Shown: positions 27,301-35,191 of the stretch, one piece after another
Numbering within the stretch: the first letter of the stretch is position 1
How the letters are laid out: each line of letters opens with the position of its first letter
NCBI GenBank assembly: GCA_947371275.1
Contig: CANBOV010000001.1
Coordinates: forward strand, 1 to 64,000
DNA length: 64,000 bases
Origin: Flavobacteriaceae bacterium
GTDB lineage: Bacteria > Bacteroidota > Bacteroidia > Flavobacteriales > Flavobacteriaceae
Direction of reading: 5' to 3'
Program-made: the position numbers and the translations under genes
Notes under the pieces: generated by a model
Databases searched by the model: none
What the model was told of the DNA's origin: nothing
The model's input: the letters and a program-made list of their open reading frames with translations, nothing else

Positions 27301-27336
27301 AAGACTGTCTAAAGCCGCGAAACTGAAGACAGTCTT
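27301..27336 (-). promoter_or_regulatory. Intercistronic hairpin between metY and metX
   Basis: AAGACTGTCT pairs with AGACAGTCTT (10 bp) around a 16-base loop, followed on the minus strand by TTTTAAAAAATAG and the metX start. The tract is weak for a terminator. A -7-like TAGGTTTG lies just upstream (27343-27350). It may tune the metY to metX ratio or protect an mRNA end. Confidence 0.5.
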
Positions 27337-27365
27337 AGCAAACAAACCTAACCAATGGTTTTCTT

Positions 27366-28658
27366 TTAAATTAATTGTGGGCTTTTTACAGTTACAAAAG
27401 CCGCTTTTAAATCCGCTTTTAAATCATCGATGTTTTCTAAACCAACAGACAGACGAATCAAATCTTTGGTAACACCTGTTGCTTCTTGTTCAGCATCAGA
27501 TAACTGTTGATGTGTAGTGCTGGCTGGATGAATAATAAGTGACTTAGTATCTCCGATATTTGCTAATAATGAAAATAGTTTGGTAGTATCAGCTACTTTT
27601 TTAGCAGCTTCAAATCCTCCTTTTAATCCAAATGTTACTATTCCACTTTTACCTTCTGGCAAATATTCGTCGGCTAATACTTTGTATTTAGAGGTGGCCA
27701 AACCAGGATAATTTACCCATGCCACTTCTTCTTGTGTTTGCAACCATTGGGCTAAAGCCAATGCATTTTCGCTGTGTTTTTTGATTCTAATTTCCAAAGT
27801 TTCTAATCCTTGAATGGTTTGAAAAGCGTTAAACGGACTTAATGCTGCTCCGAAATCGCGTAAGCCTTCAATTCTTACTTTGGCAATAAATGAGGCAGCT
27901 CCTAGAACTTCGTAGTATTTTAATCCGTGATAACCTGCTGAGGGTTCTGTAAATTCAGGGAATTTTCCATTGCTCCAATCGAAGTTTCCAGCATCAATGA
28001 TTACACCTCCTAATGAAGTTCCGTTTCCCGTGATATATTTAGTTAACGAATGAATGACAACGTCGGCACCATATTGAATTGGGTTTAGCAAAAAGGGTGT
28101 AGCGACGGTATTGTCAACAATAAAAGGCACTTTGAAAGCTTTGGCTTCTCTTGAAATCGCTTTCAAATCGAGCACATCTAATTTTGGATTTCCTAAACTT
28201 TCTACGAAGAACGCTCTTGTGTTTTCTTTTGCCCCTTTTGTAAAGTTTTCGGGATTTGCTGGGTCAACGAAAGTTGTTGTTATGCCTAATCTTGGCAAAG
28301 TAACTTTAAGCAAATTGTAGGTTCCTCCATATAAACTGTTCGATGCTACGATATGATCTCCAGCTTTTAGCAAAACCAAAAGTGTGGTAGCAATGGCTGA
28401 AGTACCTGAAGCGGTTACGACTGCTCCAATACCGCCTTCAAGGGCGGCTAAGCGTTGTTCCAAAATATCATTCGTTGGATTGTTCAGTCGTGTGTATATA
28501 AATCCAGCTTCGGCTAAACTAAAAAGATTGGCAGCATGGTCAGAATTATTAAACACATAGGATGTAGTTTGGTAAATTGGTACCGCTCTGGTTCCTGCAT
28601 TTTTAGTAACGTCGTGTCCCGCATGTAGTGCTTTAGTGGCAAATTTTTGTGTGCTCAT
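27366..28658 (-). CDS. metY: O-acetylhomoserine aminocarboxypropyltransferase (sulfhydrylase)
   Basis: PLP enzyme making homocysteine from O-acetylhomoserine and sulfide; it may also accept O-acetylserine. 430 aa, the usual long form for MetY versus about 380-400 for MetB/MetC. TKALHAGHDVTKNAGTRAVPIYQTTSYVF at the N-terminus, YTRLNNPTNDILEQRLAALEGG near 55, SGTSAIATTLLVLLKAGDHIVAS near 85, and HSLTKYITGNGTSLGG near 208 with the Schiff-base lysine. It is the first structural gene behind two tandem Met/Cys leader-peptide attenuators, and is followed by metX and homoserine dehydrogenase. Direct sulfhydrylation explains why the leaders carry both Met and Cys codons. Confidence 0.95.
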   Translation of the reverse strand: MSTQKFATKALHAGHDVTKNAGTRAVPIYQTTSYVFNNSDHAANLFSLAEAGFIYTRLNNPTNDILEQRLAALEGGIGAVVTASGTSAIATTLLVLLKAGDHIVASNSLYGGTYNLLKVTLPRLGITTTFVDPANPENFTKGAKENTRAFFVESLGNPKLDVLDLKAISREAKAFKVPFIVDNTVATPFLLNPIQYGADVVIHSLTKYITGNGTSLGGVIIDAGNFDWSNGKFPEFTEPSAGYHGLKYYEVLGAASFIAKVRIEGLRDFGAALSPFNAFQTIQGLETLEIRIKKHSENALALAQWLQTQEEVAWVNYPGLATSKYKVLADEYLPEGKSGIVTFGLKGGFEAAKKVADTTKLFSLLANIGDTKSLIIHPASTTHQQLSDAEQEATGVTKDLIRLSVGLENIDDLKADLKAAFVTVKSPQLI

Positions 28659-28700
28659 GATTTTAAGATTTAAGTTATTAGTATTACGATTTTTTAAAAT

Positions 28701-28737
28701 AAAAAAGTCCCTTTGGATGGTTTACCAAAGGGACTTT
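28701..28737 (-). terminator. Second attenuator terminator before metY
   Basis: Perfect 13-bp stem, AAAGTCCCTTTGG with CCAAAGGGACTTT, loop of 8, then six T on the minus strand. It lies between leader ORF 2 and metY. TTTGG of the 5' arm can pair with CCAAA in the leader ORF. Confidence 0.9.
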
Positions 28738-28759
28738 CAAGGTGTAGAGTAATCTACGT

Positions 28760-28855
28760 TTAAGGCTTCCACATTTGGCAATAAGGTATAACGATGCAAC
28801 AACACATCATGTGCATCATTTGGATCATCATCATATTATTTGCTGTTGTGTTCAT
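28760..28855 (-). CDS. Met/Cys-rich leader peptide 2 of the metY operon
   Basis: 31-codon ORF (ATG 28855, TAA 28760), absent from the ORF track. Residues 8-20 read MMMIQMMHMMCCC: seven Met and three Cys in thirteen codons, with another Cys and Met at 26 and 28. Beyond the control codons, TGC CAA ATG contains CCAAA, which copies the start of the downstream terminator's 3' arm and could pair with TTTGG of its 5' arm. Stalling at uncharged Met- or Cys-tRNA would therefore favour read-through into metY-metX-hom. It starts 36 nt after the U-tract of the first attenuator terminator. Confidence 0.85.
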   Translation of the reverse strand: MNTTANNMMMIQMMHMMCCCIVIPYCQMWKP

Positions 28856-28890
28856 TTTTTTTCTAAAATTATGTTGAAATTATTTCTAAT

Positions 28891-28919
28891 AAAAAAACCT
28901 CTGCCAATGGCAGAGGTTT
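28891..28919 (-). terminator. First attenuator terminator before metY
   Basis: 11-bp stem AAACCTCTGCC/GGCAGAGGTTT with a 3-base loop, then seven T on the minus strand. CTCTGC of its 5' arm can alternatively pair with GCAGAG inside leader ORF 1 (28960-28965). Confidence 0.88.
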
Positions 28920-28944
28920 CATTGTATATTTTAAATATTTAAAA

Positions 28945-29013
28945 TTATGCAATAGTGTACTCTGCGGAATTTTCCGGCATCATGCAACACATATGGCAAT
29001 TTGTGAATTTCAT
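28945..29013 (-). CDS. Met/Cys-rich leader peptide 1 of the metY operon
   Basis: 22-codon ORF (ATG 29013, TAA 28945), below the ORF-track cutoff. Residues 6-12 read CHMCCMM, three Cys and three Met in seven codons. A small hairpin CGGAA/TTCCG follows the control codons, then GCAGAG, which duplicates the terminator's 3' arm and can pair with CTCTGC of the 5' arm. Layout and spacing mirror leader 2 and the pheA leader, which makes a chance ORF unlikely. It is the promoter-proximal of two attenuation modules in series. Confidence 0.8.
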   Translation of the reverse strand: MKFTNCHMCCMMPENSAEYTIA

Positions 29014-29061
29014 CTCTTTCTTATTTTATGAGACAAACTTCTGAACTATTTTTTAAATGAC

Positions 29062-29069
29062 CAAACATA
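29062..29069 (-). promoter_or_regulatory. -7 promoter element of the metY leader
   Basis: TATGTTTG on the minus strand matches TAnnTTTG, about 50 bp before leader ORF 1. No convincing -33 element was found. Confidence 0.5.
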
Positions 29070-29171
29070 ATTTGAAAATTTAACATTTGAAATTTATTTA
29101 TATATATTTAAATACTACGTATTTATAATTTTCATTAAATCATAAAAAAAATAAAAAAAACTAAATAGTAT

Positions 29172-29201
29172 TTTGTATTCTAATTAGTCTTTATACCTTT
29201 G
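29172..29201 (+). promoter_or_regulatory. Promoter of metK
   Basis: TTTG at 29172-29175, an 18-bp spacer, then TACCTTTG at 29194-29201: a full match to the Bacteroidota housekeeping consensus. Transcription should start within a few bases of the riboswitch. Confidence 0.8.
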
Positions 29202-29212
29202 CACACGAAAAT

Positions 29213-29263
29213 GGGAGGAAAAATTTGAACTGATTGCAACCTCGGTAAAAAATGCTAAAGCAG
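29213..29263 (+). ncRNA. SAM-II-type riboswitch before metK
   Basis: P1 is GAGG (29215-29218) with CCTC (29240-29243). The enclosed loop holds AATTTGAACTGATTGCAA and the 3' tail reads GGTAAAAAATGCTAAAGCAG. This order (ATTTG, TTGCA, P1', TAAA, GCTAAA) is that of the SAM-II pseudoknot aptamer known from Alphaproteobacteria and some Bacteroidota; CTG/CAG and TGCA/TGC give the pseudoknot pairs. It begins about 12 nt after the predicted promoter. Ligand and polarity are inferred. Confidence 0.75.
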
Positions 29264-29300
29264 AAACTCTCCTTTAGCATTCCCTGCAATCTTTTTTTTT
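29232..29300 (+). terminator. Composite terminator overlapping the metK riboswitch
   Basis: Outer stem GATTGCA/TGCAATC encloses AATGCTAAAG/CTTTAGCATT and is followed at once by nine T. Both 5' arms lie within the SAM-II-like aptamer, so this fold and the ligand-binding fold exclude each other. Confidence 0.65.
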
Positions 29301-29332
29301 CGAATACAATAATATTAAACTAAATTATAGTT

Positions 29333-30583
29333 ATGGCTTATTTATTTACGTCGGAGTCAGTGAGTGAAGGACATCCAGACAAGGTGGCAGACCAAATTAG
29401 TGATGCATTAATCGACAACTTTTTGGCGTTTGATGCCGAGTCAAAAGTAGCTTGTGAAACTTTGGTTACGACTGGCCAGGTAATATTGGCAGGGGAAGTT
29501 AAATCAAGTACTTATCTTGATGTACAACAAATTGCAAGAGAAGTTATTCGTAAAATCGGATATACTAAAAGTGAATATATGTTTGAAGCCGATTCTTGTG
29601 GCGTTTTATCTGCTATTCACGAACAATCTGCCGATATTAATCAAGGAGTTGACAGAGCAAGTAAAGAAGATCAAGGAGCTGGGGACCAAGGTATGATGTT
29701 CGGATATGCTACTAATGAAACTGAAAACTATATGCCATTGGCATTAGATTTATCTCATGCTTTGTTAATTGAATTAGCCAATTTAAGAAGAGAAAATAGT
29801 GAAATTAAATACCTTCGCCCTGATGCAAAATCACAAGTTACTTTAGAATATTCTGATGATAACAAACCGGTAAGAATCGATGCAATTGTAATTTCAACTC
29901 AACATGATGATTTTGCAGATGAAGCTACCATGCTTGCCAAAATTAAAAGTGATTTGATTTCTATATTAATTCCAAGAATTAAGGCCAAATATCCTCAATA
30001 TGCTCATTTCTTTAACGATAATATAACCTACCACATTAATCCAACAGGTAAATTTGTAATAGGTGGACCTCATGGAGATACAGGATTAACTGGACGAAAA
30101 ATAATTGTAGACACCTATGGTGGAAAAGGAGCTCATGGTGGTGGCGCTTTCTCTGGTAAAGACCCTTCTAAAGTAGACCGTTCTGCTGCTTATGCAACTC
30201 GCCATATTGCTAAAAACCTAGTCGCTGCAGGTTTGTGCGACGAAATATTAGTGCAAGTTTCCTATGCTATTGGGGTTGCAAAACCAACATCTATTAACGT
30301 AAATACTTATGGTACTGCTAAGGTAAATTTGACCGATGGAGAAATCAGTAAAGTTGTGGAAGGTATTTTTGATATGCGCCCCTACTTTATTGAGCAACGC
30401 CTAAAATTAAGAAATCCTATTTATAGTGAAACAGCTGCATATGGACACATGGGACGTAAACCAGAAACGGTCACAAAAACGTTCCAGCTACCAAATGGCG
30501 CTCCAAAAACAGTAACAGTAGAATTATTTACCTGGGAAAAACTAGACTTTGTAGATAAAGTTAAAGCTGCTTTCGGATTATAA
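29333..30583 (+). CDS. metK: S-adenosylmethionine synthetase
   Basis: Makes SAM from methionine and ATP. 416 aa. [21 protein letters not shown] at 5-25 holds the methionine/ATP-binding His; [12 protein letters not shown] near 117 is the ATP-binding hexapeptide region; [21 protein letters not shown] near 244, then [19 protein letters not shown] near 266 is the P-loop-like motif with catalytic Lys. It is divergent from metY with about 475 bp between the start codons, filled by leader peptides, terminators, promoters and a SAM-II-type aptamer. It ends at a bidirectional terminator. Confidence 0.97.
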   Translation: MAYLFTSESVSEGHPDKVADQISDALIDNFLAFDAESKVACETLVTTGQVILAGEVKSSTYLDVQQIAREVIRKIGYTKSEYMFEADSCGVLSAIHEQSADINQGVDRASKEDQGAGDQGMMFGYATNETENYMPLALDLSHALLIELANLRRENSEIKYLRPDAKSQVTLEYSDDNKPVRIDAIVISTQHDDFADEATMLAKIKSDLISILIPRIKAKYPQYAHFFNDNITYHINPTGKFVIGGPHGDTGLTGRKIIVDTYGGKGAHGGGAFSGKDPSKVDRSAAYATRHIAKNLVAAGLCDEILVQVSYAIGVAKPTSINVNTYGTAKVNLTDGEISKVVEGIFDMRPYFIEQRLKLRNPIYSETAAYGHMGRKPETVTKTFQLPNGAPKTVTVELFTWEKLDFVDKVKAAFGL

Positions 30584-30606
30584 AAAATTCCTAAACCAAC
30601 CAAATA

Positions 30607-30641
30607 TAAAAAAGCCCCAAATTGATTTTTGGGGCTTTTTG
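30607..30641. terminator. Bidirectional terminator after metK
   Basis: AAAAAGCCCCAAA pairs with TTTGGGGCTTTTT around a short loop. It also serves the convergent outer-membrane barrel gene. Confidence 0.88.
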
Positions 30642-30644
30642 TAT

Positions 30645-33344
30645 TTATAAGTTATACTTCAGACTGAATAGAACATACCGTGGTTGAACAAAATATTTAG
30701 AATTTGAAATAGTATATTGATTAAAACTATTATCATTAAGAGATTTTGTGTTTAATAAATTAGTTGCTGAAATTTTAAATTCCCATTTACTGTCTTTCTT
30801 TTGATAGACTAAGCTAGACGAAAGAAAATCATATTCATTGTCTGTTGTCTTATTATTATTATAATAATGGTAAAACTCATACTCCGTAACCCACGCAAAA
30901 CTTTTGAGAAAGTAATAATCTAAGGTGACAAATGGCTTATCGGTGGTGTACTTAATATGATTGTATTCATTTAAGGTATACGTATAACCAACTTCTAAAT
31001 TTGGCATGTTCCTAAAACTTGTAGAGGCTTTGATGGTGTAGTTTTGAGTAAAACTTTCAGTATCCTTAAACTGCCCCTGCACGTTATTATAAAATTTCGA
31101 CCAATTTATACTAGCACTTAGTGAGGCTTTATAGTACTTTAGAAAAGAACGGCCATAGCTCCCCATAGAAGAGAAGGTTTCATCGGCAAAATTAGAATTA
31201 TAAACTGTTGATATTTGGTTAGCATCTACAAAATTTACTATCGATTTTACAGCATTTATGGTTCTTGTATAAGTAGCATTAGCAAAAATATTTTCAAAAT
31301 TGAACATATTATATTTAAAATAACGCAAAGAATGTACTTGTGATGTAGCATTTTCCAAATTACGATTTCCTTTAAACAAATTGCTATAGTTTGACAATAC
31401 ATATCCCTCCGCTAATCGATTGATATCGGTAAAATCATTGCTTAAAGAAAAATTATACGTTAACGTTTCTGCTTTCTTAATTTGATACACTGCATAAAAA
31501 TCCGGAAGTACCTTAGCAAAATTGGCTTTAGCACCAGATCCCAATTGTTGATTATTCATCGTGTATTGATGTAAACTCACTCCAGGATTAAAAGTGAATT
31601 TTCCACTCAATATTTTATAATGCAAACCCATAAAAACATCATTAAAAATGTATCTTACCTCATTATTGACGGTTGGATCATTTAAATCATTCTGAGCACT
31701 ATTATCTAATATTTGGAAAATGTGGGAATTAAAATTTTGATTCGAATACGTATCGCCCAACGTTATATTGATATTACTTTTGGGTGTCACCATATAATAA
31801 TAATCAAACTTGCTGTCTAATTTATTGGTTTTAACAAAACGGTTTTGATTAAGAATGGTTCTACTAGTTTGAGTTTGGGGGTTATATCCAAGTACATTAA
31901 CAAAAGGCTTCGTTTGAATATTAGCATTATAAAAAGGGTCTTCATCCTGATATAGGTGCTGTACCTCAAAAGCAATAACATTTTTATCGTTTAGCGTATA
32001 ATACAAACCTAAACTTTGATTGAATGTGGTAGGTCGTTGTTTCTTGCTCGTGAAAATAGTTTCATTGTTTGTGCCTTCTTCAAACAGGAATCGCCTGTCT
32101 AAACTACTGAACTCATCCTGCTTAGAAAGCCTTCCTAACAAGTCATAATCAAATTGAAAATTACTATTAGGCTTATAACTAGAACTCAATTTAAATAAGC
32201 CAAAGTTACTCTTCTGACGAGCCTCTTCATTACTATTGGTTTGGCTATTGTCTAAAATTCTAGTAGTTTGTGATTCCGTCTCAAGCGAGGTCTTTGATCC
32301 CGAAAATATTCCGAAACCACTCAATGTCCAAGTTTTTGAGGGATTAAATGAAAAATTTGCTGCTCCAAATTTGGTGTCGATATCTTTGGCTCTGTTGTTT
32401 CTGAGCATTGAAATCCCTAAATCATTAGAAGAAACATTAAAACTACTGCCGCCTTTAGCCATTAATTTTTTGAAGCCACCAGTCATTTTAAAATAATCCT
32501 GAATGGTCAAAGGCAGTTCGCCGATATTGTTGAAATTAGTGATGACATTGATGCTGTATTTCGGACTGTAATAAAACACTTTGGGGTTGACGATGTAGCG
32601 ATCCATTTTTTTATCACTACCACCCCCGCCTGCAGTAATATCGCCAAACCAAAAATTCTTTTTACCATCTTTTAGTTTAATATTCATTGCAACATTATCC
32701 TGATTGTTCTCTACGCCTTTTAGGATCGAGTTTTCATTATAATTTCTTAGAACTTGAACTTTATCAATAGCGTCTGCTGGGATATTTTTAACTCCTAATT
32801 TAGTGTCGCCATCAAAAAAATCTTTACCTTCTACCATTAATTTAGATACTTTTTTACCTTCTACCTCAACTTCTCCATCAGCATTCACTTCAACACCAGG
32901 AAGTTTCTTCAGCACGTCTTCAAGCTTTTTTTCTGTTCCAGTCTTAAAAGAATCTGCGTTGTAAACAATTGTATCTCCTTTAATAGAAACTGGCATTTCA
33001 CGTACAATTTCTACTCCCTCAAGTTCAATACCGCCACTTTCCATTGTAATGTTTTGCGTTATATTATCGGATTGCGTAGTAATAGTAATTTCCTTATTTT
33101 TCATCCCTAAATAACTTAACTTAACAGTATAGCTACTATTAGGTTTTAGGTTCAATATAAACTTACCTTTATCATTGGTAATGGCATAAGAATCCATGGC
33201 TTTAGTGCCTTGATTCATAGCCATGATATTAGCCATTTCTAATGGTTCTTTGTCTGTATTTTGAATAATCCCATCAAATCGAATATTCTGTGAAAAAGAA
33301 ATAATACTGAAGAACAATAAGAAGAATTGGAAAATTCGCTTCAT
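30645..33344 (-). CDS. Outer-membrane beta-barrel (TonB-dependent-receptor-like) protein
   Basis: 899 aa from the ATG at 33344, which starts the signal peptide MKRIFQFFLLFFSIISFSQ. Residues about 20-105 form a carboxypeptidase-regulatory-like domain (FDGIIQNTDKEPLEMANI), about 120-230 a plug-like domain (LEDVLKKLPGVEVNADGEV), and the rest a barrel rich in aromatic-ended beta strands ending YVLFSLKYNL. This architecture is common in Bacteroidota, where a GLPGLI protein is frequently encoded alongside. The GLPGLI gene lies 21 bp upstream here. Substrate unknown; whether it uses TonB is uncertain. Confidence 0.85.
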   Translation of the reverse strand: MKRIFQFFLLFFSIISFSQNIRFDGIIQNTDKEPLEMANIMAMNQGTKAMDSYAITNDKGKFILNLKPNSSYTVKLSYLGMKNKEITITTQSDNITQNITMESGGIELEGVEIVREMPVSIKGDTIVYNADSFKTGTEKKLEDVLKKLPGVEVNADGEVEVEGKKVSKLMVEGKDFFDGDTKLGVKNIPADAIDKVQVLRNYNENSILKGVENNQDNVAMNIKLKDGKKNFWFGDITAGGGGSDKKMDRYIVNPKVFYYSPKYSINVITNFNNIGELPLTIQDYFKMTGGFKKLMAKGGSSFNVSSNDLGISMLRNNRAKDIDTKFGAANFSFNPSKTWTLSGFGIFSGSKTSLETESQTTRILDNSQTNSNEEARQKSNFGLFKLSSSYKPNSNFQFDYDLLGRLSKQDEFSSLDRRFLFEEGTNNETIFTSKKQRPTTFNQSLGLYYTLNDKNVIAFEVQHLYQDEDPFYNANIQTKPFVNVLGYNPQTQTSRTILNQNRFVKTNKLDSKFDYYYMVTPKSNINITLGDTYSNQNFNSHIFQILDNSAQNDLNDPTVNNEVRYIFNDVFMGLHYKILSGKFTFNPGVSLHQYTMNNQQLGSGAKANFAKVLPDFYAVYQIKKAETLTYNFSLSNDFTDINRLAEGYVLSNYSNLFKGNRNLENATSQVHSLRYFKYNMFNFENIFANATYTRTINAVKSIVNFVDANQISTVYNSNFADETFSSMGSYGRSFLKYYKASLSASINWSKFYNNVQGQFKDTESFTQNYTIKASTSFRNMPNLEVGYTYTLNEYNHIKYTTDKPFVTLDYYFLKSFAWVTEYEFYHYYNNNKTTDNEYDFLSSSLVYQKKDSKWEFKISATNLLNTKSLNDNSFNQYTISNSKYFVQPRYVLFSLKYNL

Positions 33345-33365
33345 TTGTATAGAGTGCCGTAGCAT

Positions 33366-34277
33366 TTAGTTACCCATTCTCATTTGCATTCTGTTCCCTC
33401 CTTGCCCTGGTCCATCATACATTTGACGCATTTCTTCCATTTTCTTTACTACCGTTTCGTCATATTTTTTTTGAGATACAACATCCCCATTGCTTGAAGC
33501 TTTAATGGCTACTTTATCTTTTGGATTAAGTACTACTTTTGAACATAGTATTATAGTTTTACCATCATTTACTTCTAAAATTAAACCCGGTAATCCCCAA
33601 TAATTATCTGGTCCTTGATTCACCGCGATTTCGGGAGTATACCAAGCGGTTACTGTAATTTCCTTTGGAATTTCAAAATCATCTATAAAATTGGTTTTTT
33701 TATTTTTATCATCTGCTTTAGAATCATCCTTTTTTTCCTCTTTATCTCTTTTTGGTCTATAATTTTTAAAATCAGTTTGACTAACCGGACGCACAGCAGT
33801 TGCCTTAAAACAAGTATAACCACCGATAACTTTTGTCTCAGATTCCATTTTCCAATTTAATTTCGGTAATGAATCTTTTACCAAAAACTCTTTGCCCATA
33901 AACTCCTTATCTACTATATATGACTTGTCTTTAACATTTTTGTAAAATGTACCGCCTCCACCTGAAATTGAATTAAACATCATTCGCATTCCACCTCGTC
34001 CTTCATTTCCCCCAGGAGCATCAAGTTTTTCTTCTTCCTTATATATTGAAGCCGATTTATCAAAATTTAGAATAAATGTCTTTTCAAACATTTTTTTCAT
34101 TCTCTCTTCAATCATTTTCTGCATTTCTGGCGTCATATCTTTATTTCCTTCAAAGCGAGATTTGAAATCAGCTGTGCTCGTTTTTGATTCATAAACAGCA
34201 ATTCCTTGAAAATCTTTTTGGGCAAAAGTGCAATAAGACGTTAATGCAATTAACAAGGTATAAGTAAGTTTTCTCAT
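33366..34277 (-). CDS. GLPGLI family exported protein
   Basis: 303 aa from the ATG at 34277 with the signal peptide MRKLTYTLLIALTSYCTFAQ. The family-naming motif appears as NYWGLPGLILEVNDGK near residue 230, preceded by ITVAWYTPEI-like strands. A strongly charged stretch (KRDKEEKKDDSKADDKNKK) sits near 185. The function of GLPGLI proteins is unknown; they are exported and usually co-encoded with an outer-membrane barrel, as here. The C-terminus is Met/Gly-rich (GPGQGGNRMQMRMGN). Confidence 0.88.
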   Translation of the reverse strand: MRKLTYTLLIALTSYCTFAQKDFQGIAVYESKTSTADFKSRFEGNKDMTPEMQKMIEERMKKMFEKTFILNFDKSASIYKEEEKLDAPGGNEGRGGMRMMFNSISGGGGTFYKNVKDKSYIVDKEFMGKEFLVKDSLPKLNWKMESETKVIGGYTCFKATAVRPVSQTDFKNYRPKRDKEEKKDDSKADDKNKKTNFIDDFEIPKEITVTAWYTPEIAVNQGPDNYWGLPGLILEVNDGKTIILCSKVVLNPKDKVAIKASSNGDVVSQKKYDETVVKKMEEMRQMYDGPGQGGNRMQMRMGN

Positions 34278-34399
34278 TATTTTTCTAATTTTAAAGAACA
34301 AAGATGACGAATTGAATTAAATTATGTTACAATTTTTTGTTAAAATAGCAGTAGTAGATCTCTTGAAATTAAAACACTTTACAGTAAATTAGCACTATC

Positions 34400-35191
34400 A
34401 TGAAAAAAGTATTTTATTTTACTCTATTATTTGTTATTTCTTCAGGATTCTGTCAAAAACCCAAACTTAAAACAACGGTTATAGACACTAAAGAACTTGA
34501 AAATAAAATCTATTCAGGTTTTGATGGCTTAGGAAATAATTATTATATCAAGGAAAATGTTTTTATAAAACAAGATGCCAAGCAAAAATGGGAATATAAA
34601 AATGTTGCCCTAGGGAAAATAACTTCTGTTGATTTTATTAACCCATTACAAATTGTTCTTTTTTACGAAAACTTCAATACAGTAATAACTCTTGATAGCC
34701 AAATGAATGAAATTCAAAAATTAAATCTTTTTGACATTGACAATTCCATATTTGCTTCAAAAATTGGAATGTCCTCACAAAATCAGTTTTGGATTTATAA
34801 TGCTTTAACTCAACAAGTCATGTTGTTCAACTATGCAAACAATACCTTCAAAAATATTGGAAATCCTATTCATGAAAGTATAAAATATACCCAATCTGAT
34901 TTTAATGATTTTTATTGGATTGATGAAAACAATAATTGGTATTCAACTGATATTTTTGGCAAAGTAACTTTGTTGGCTAACATTCCACCTTGGGAAAAAA
35001 TTCAAATTATTGATTCTGACCGGCTCTTGTTTTCACATGATAGTATTCTTTACTGCCTGAACAACAAAACAAAAGTCATCTACGAAATAGAAATTGTTGA
35101 GAAATCGTTTCAGAATTTTTATTACAAAGACCAAATTTTAGCTATTTTTACCAACCAACAAATTAAGAATCTTAAATTAAAATTACCATAA
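34400..35191 (+). CDS. Exported protein of unknown function upstream of deoxynucleoside kinase
   Basis: 263 aa with a signal peptide (MKKVFYFTLLFVISSGFCQ). The remainder is a series of short beta strands with repeated W/Y-aromatic turns (FDGLGNNYYIKENVF, SSQNQFWIYNALTQQVMLF, YWIDENNNWYSTDIF, RLLFSHDSILYCL), suggesting a small beta-propeller-like fold. I do not recognise a characterised family. Its stop codon overlaps the ATG of the kinase gene by one base (TAATG), so the two are translationally coupled. Confidence 0.75.
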   Translation: MKKVFYFTLLFVISSGFCQKPKLKTTVIDTKELENKIYSGFDGLGNNYYIKENVFIKQDAKQKWEYKNVALGKITSVDFINPLQIVLFYENFNTVITLDSQMNEIQKLNLFDIDNSIFASKIGMSSQNQFWIYNALTQQVMLFNYANNTFKNIGNPIHESIKYTQSDFNDFYWIDENNNWYSTDIFGKVTLLANIPPWEKIQIIDSDRLLFSHDSILYCLNNKTKVIYEIEIVEKSFQNFYYKDQILAIFTNQQIKNLKLKLP

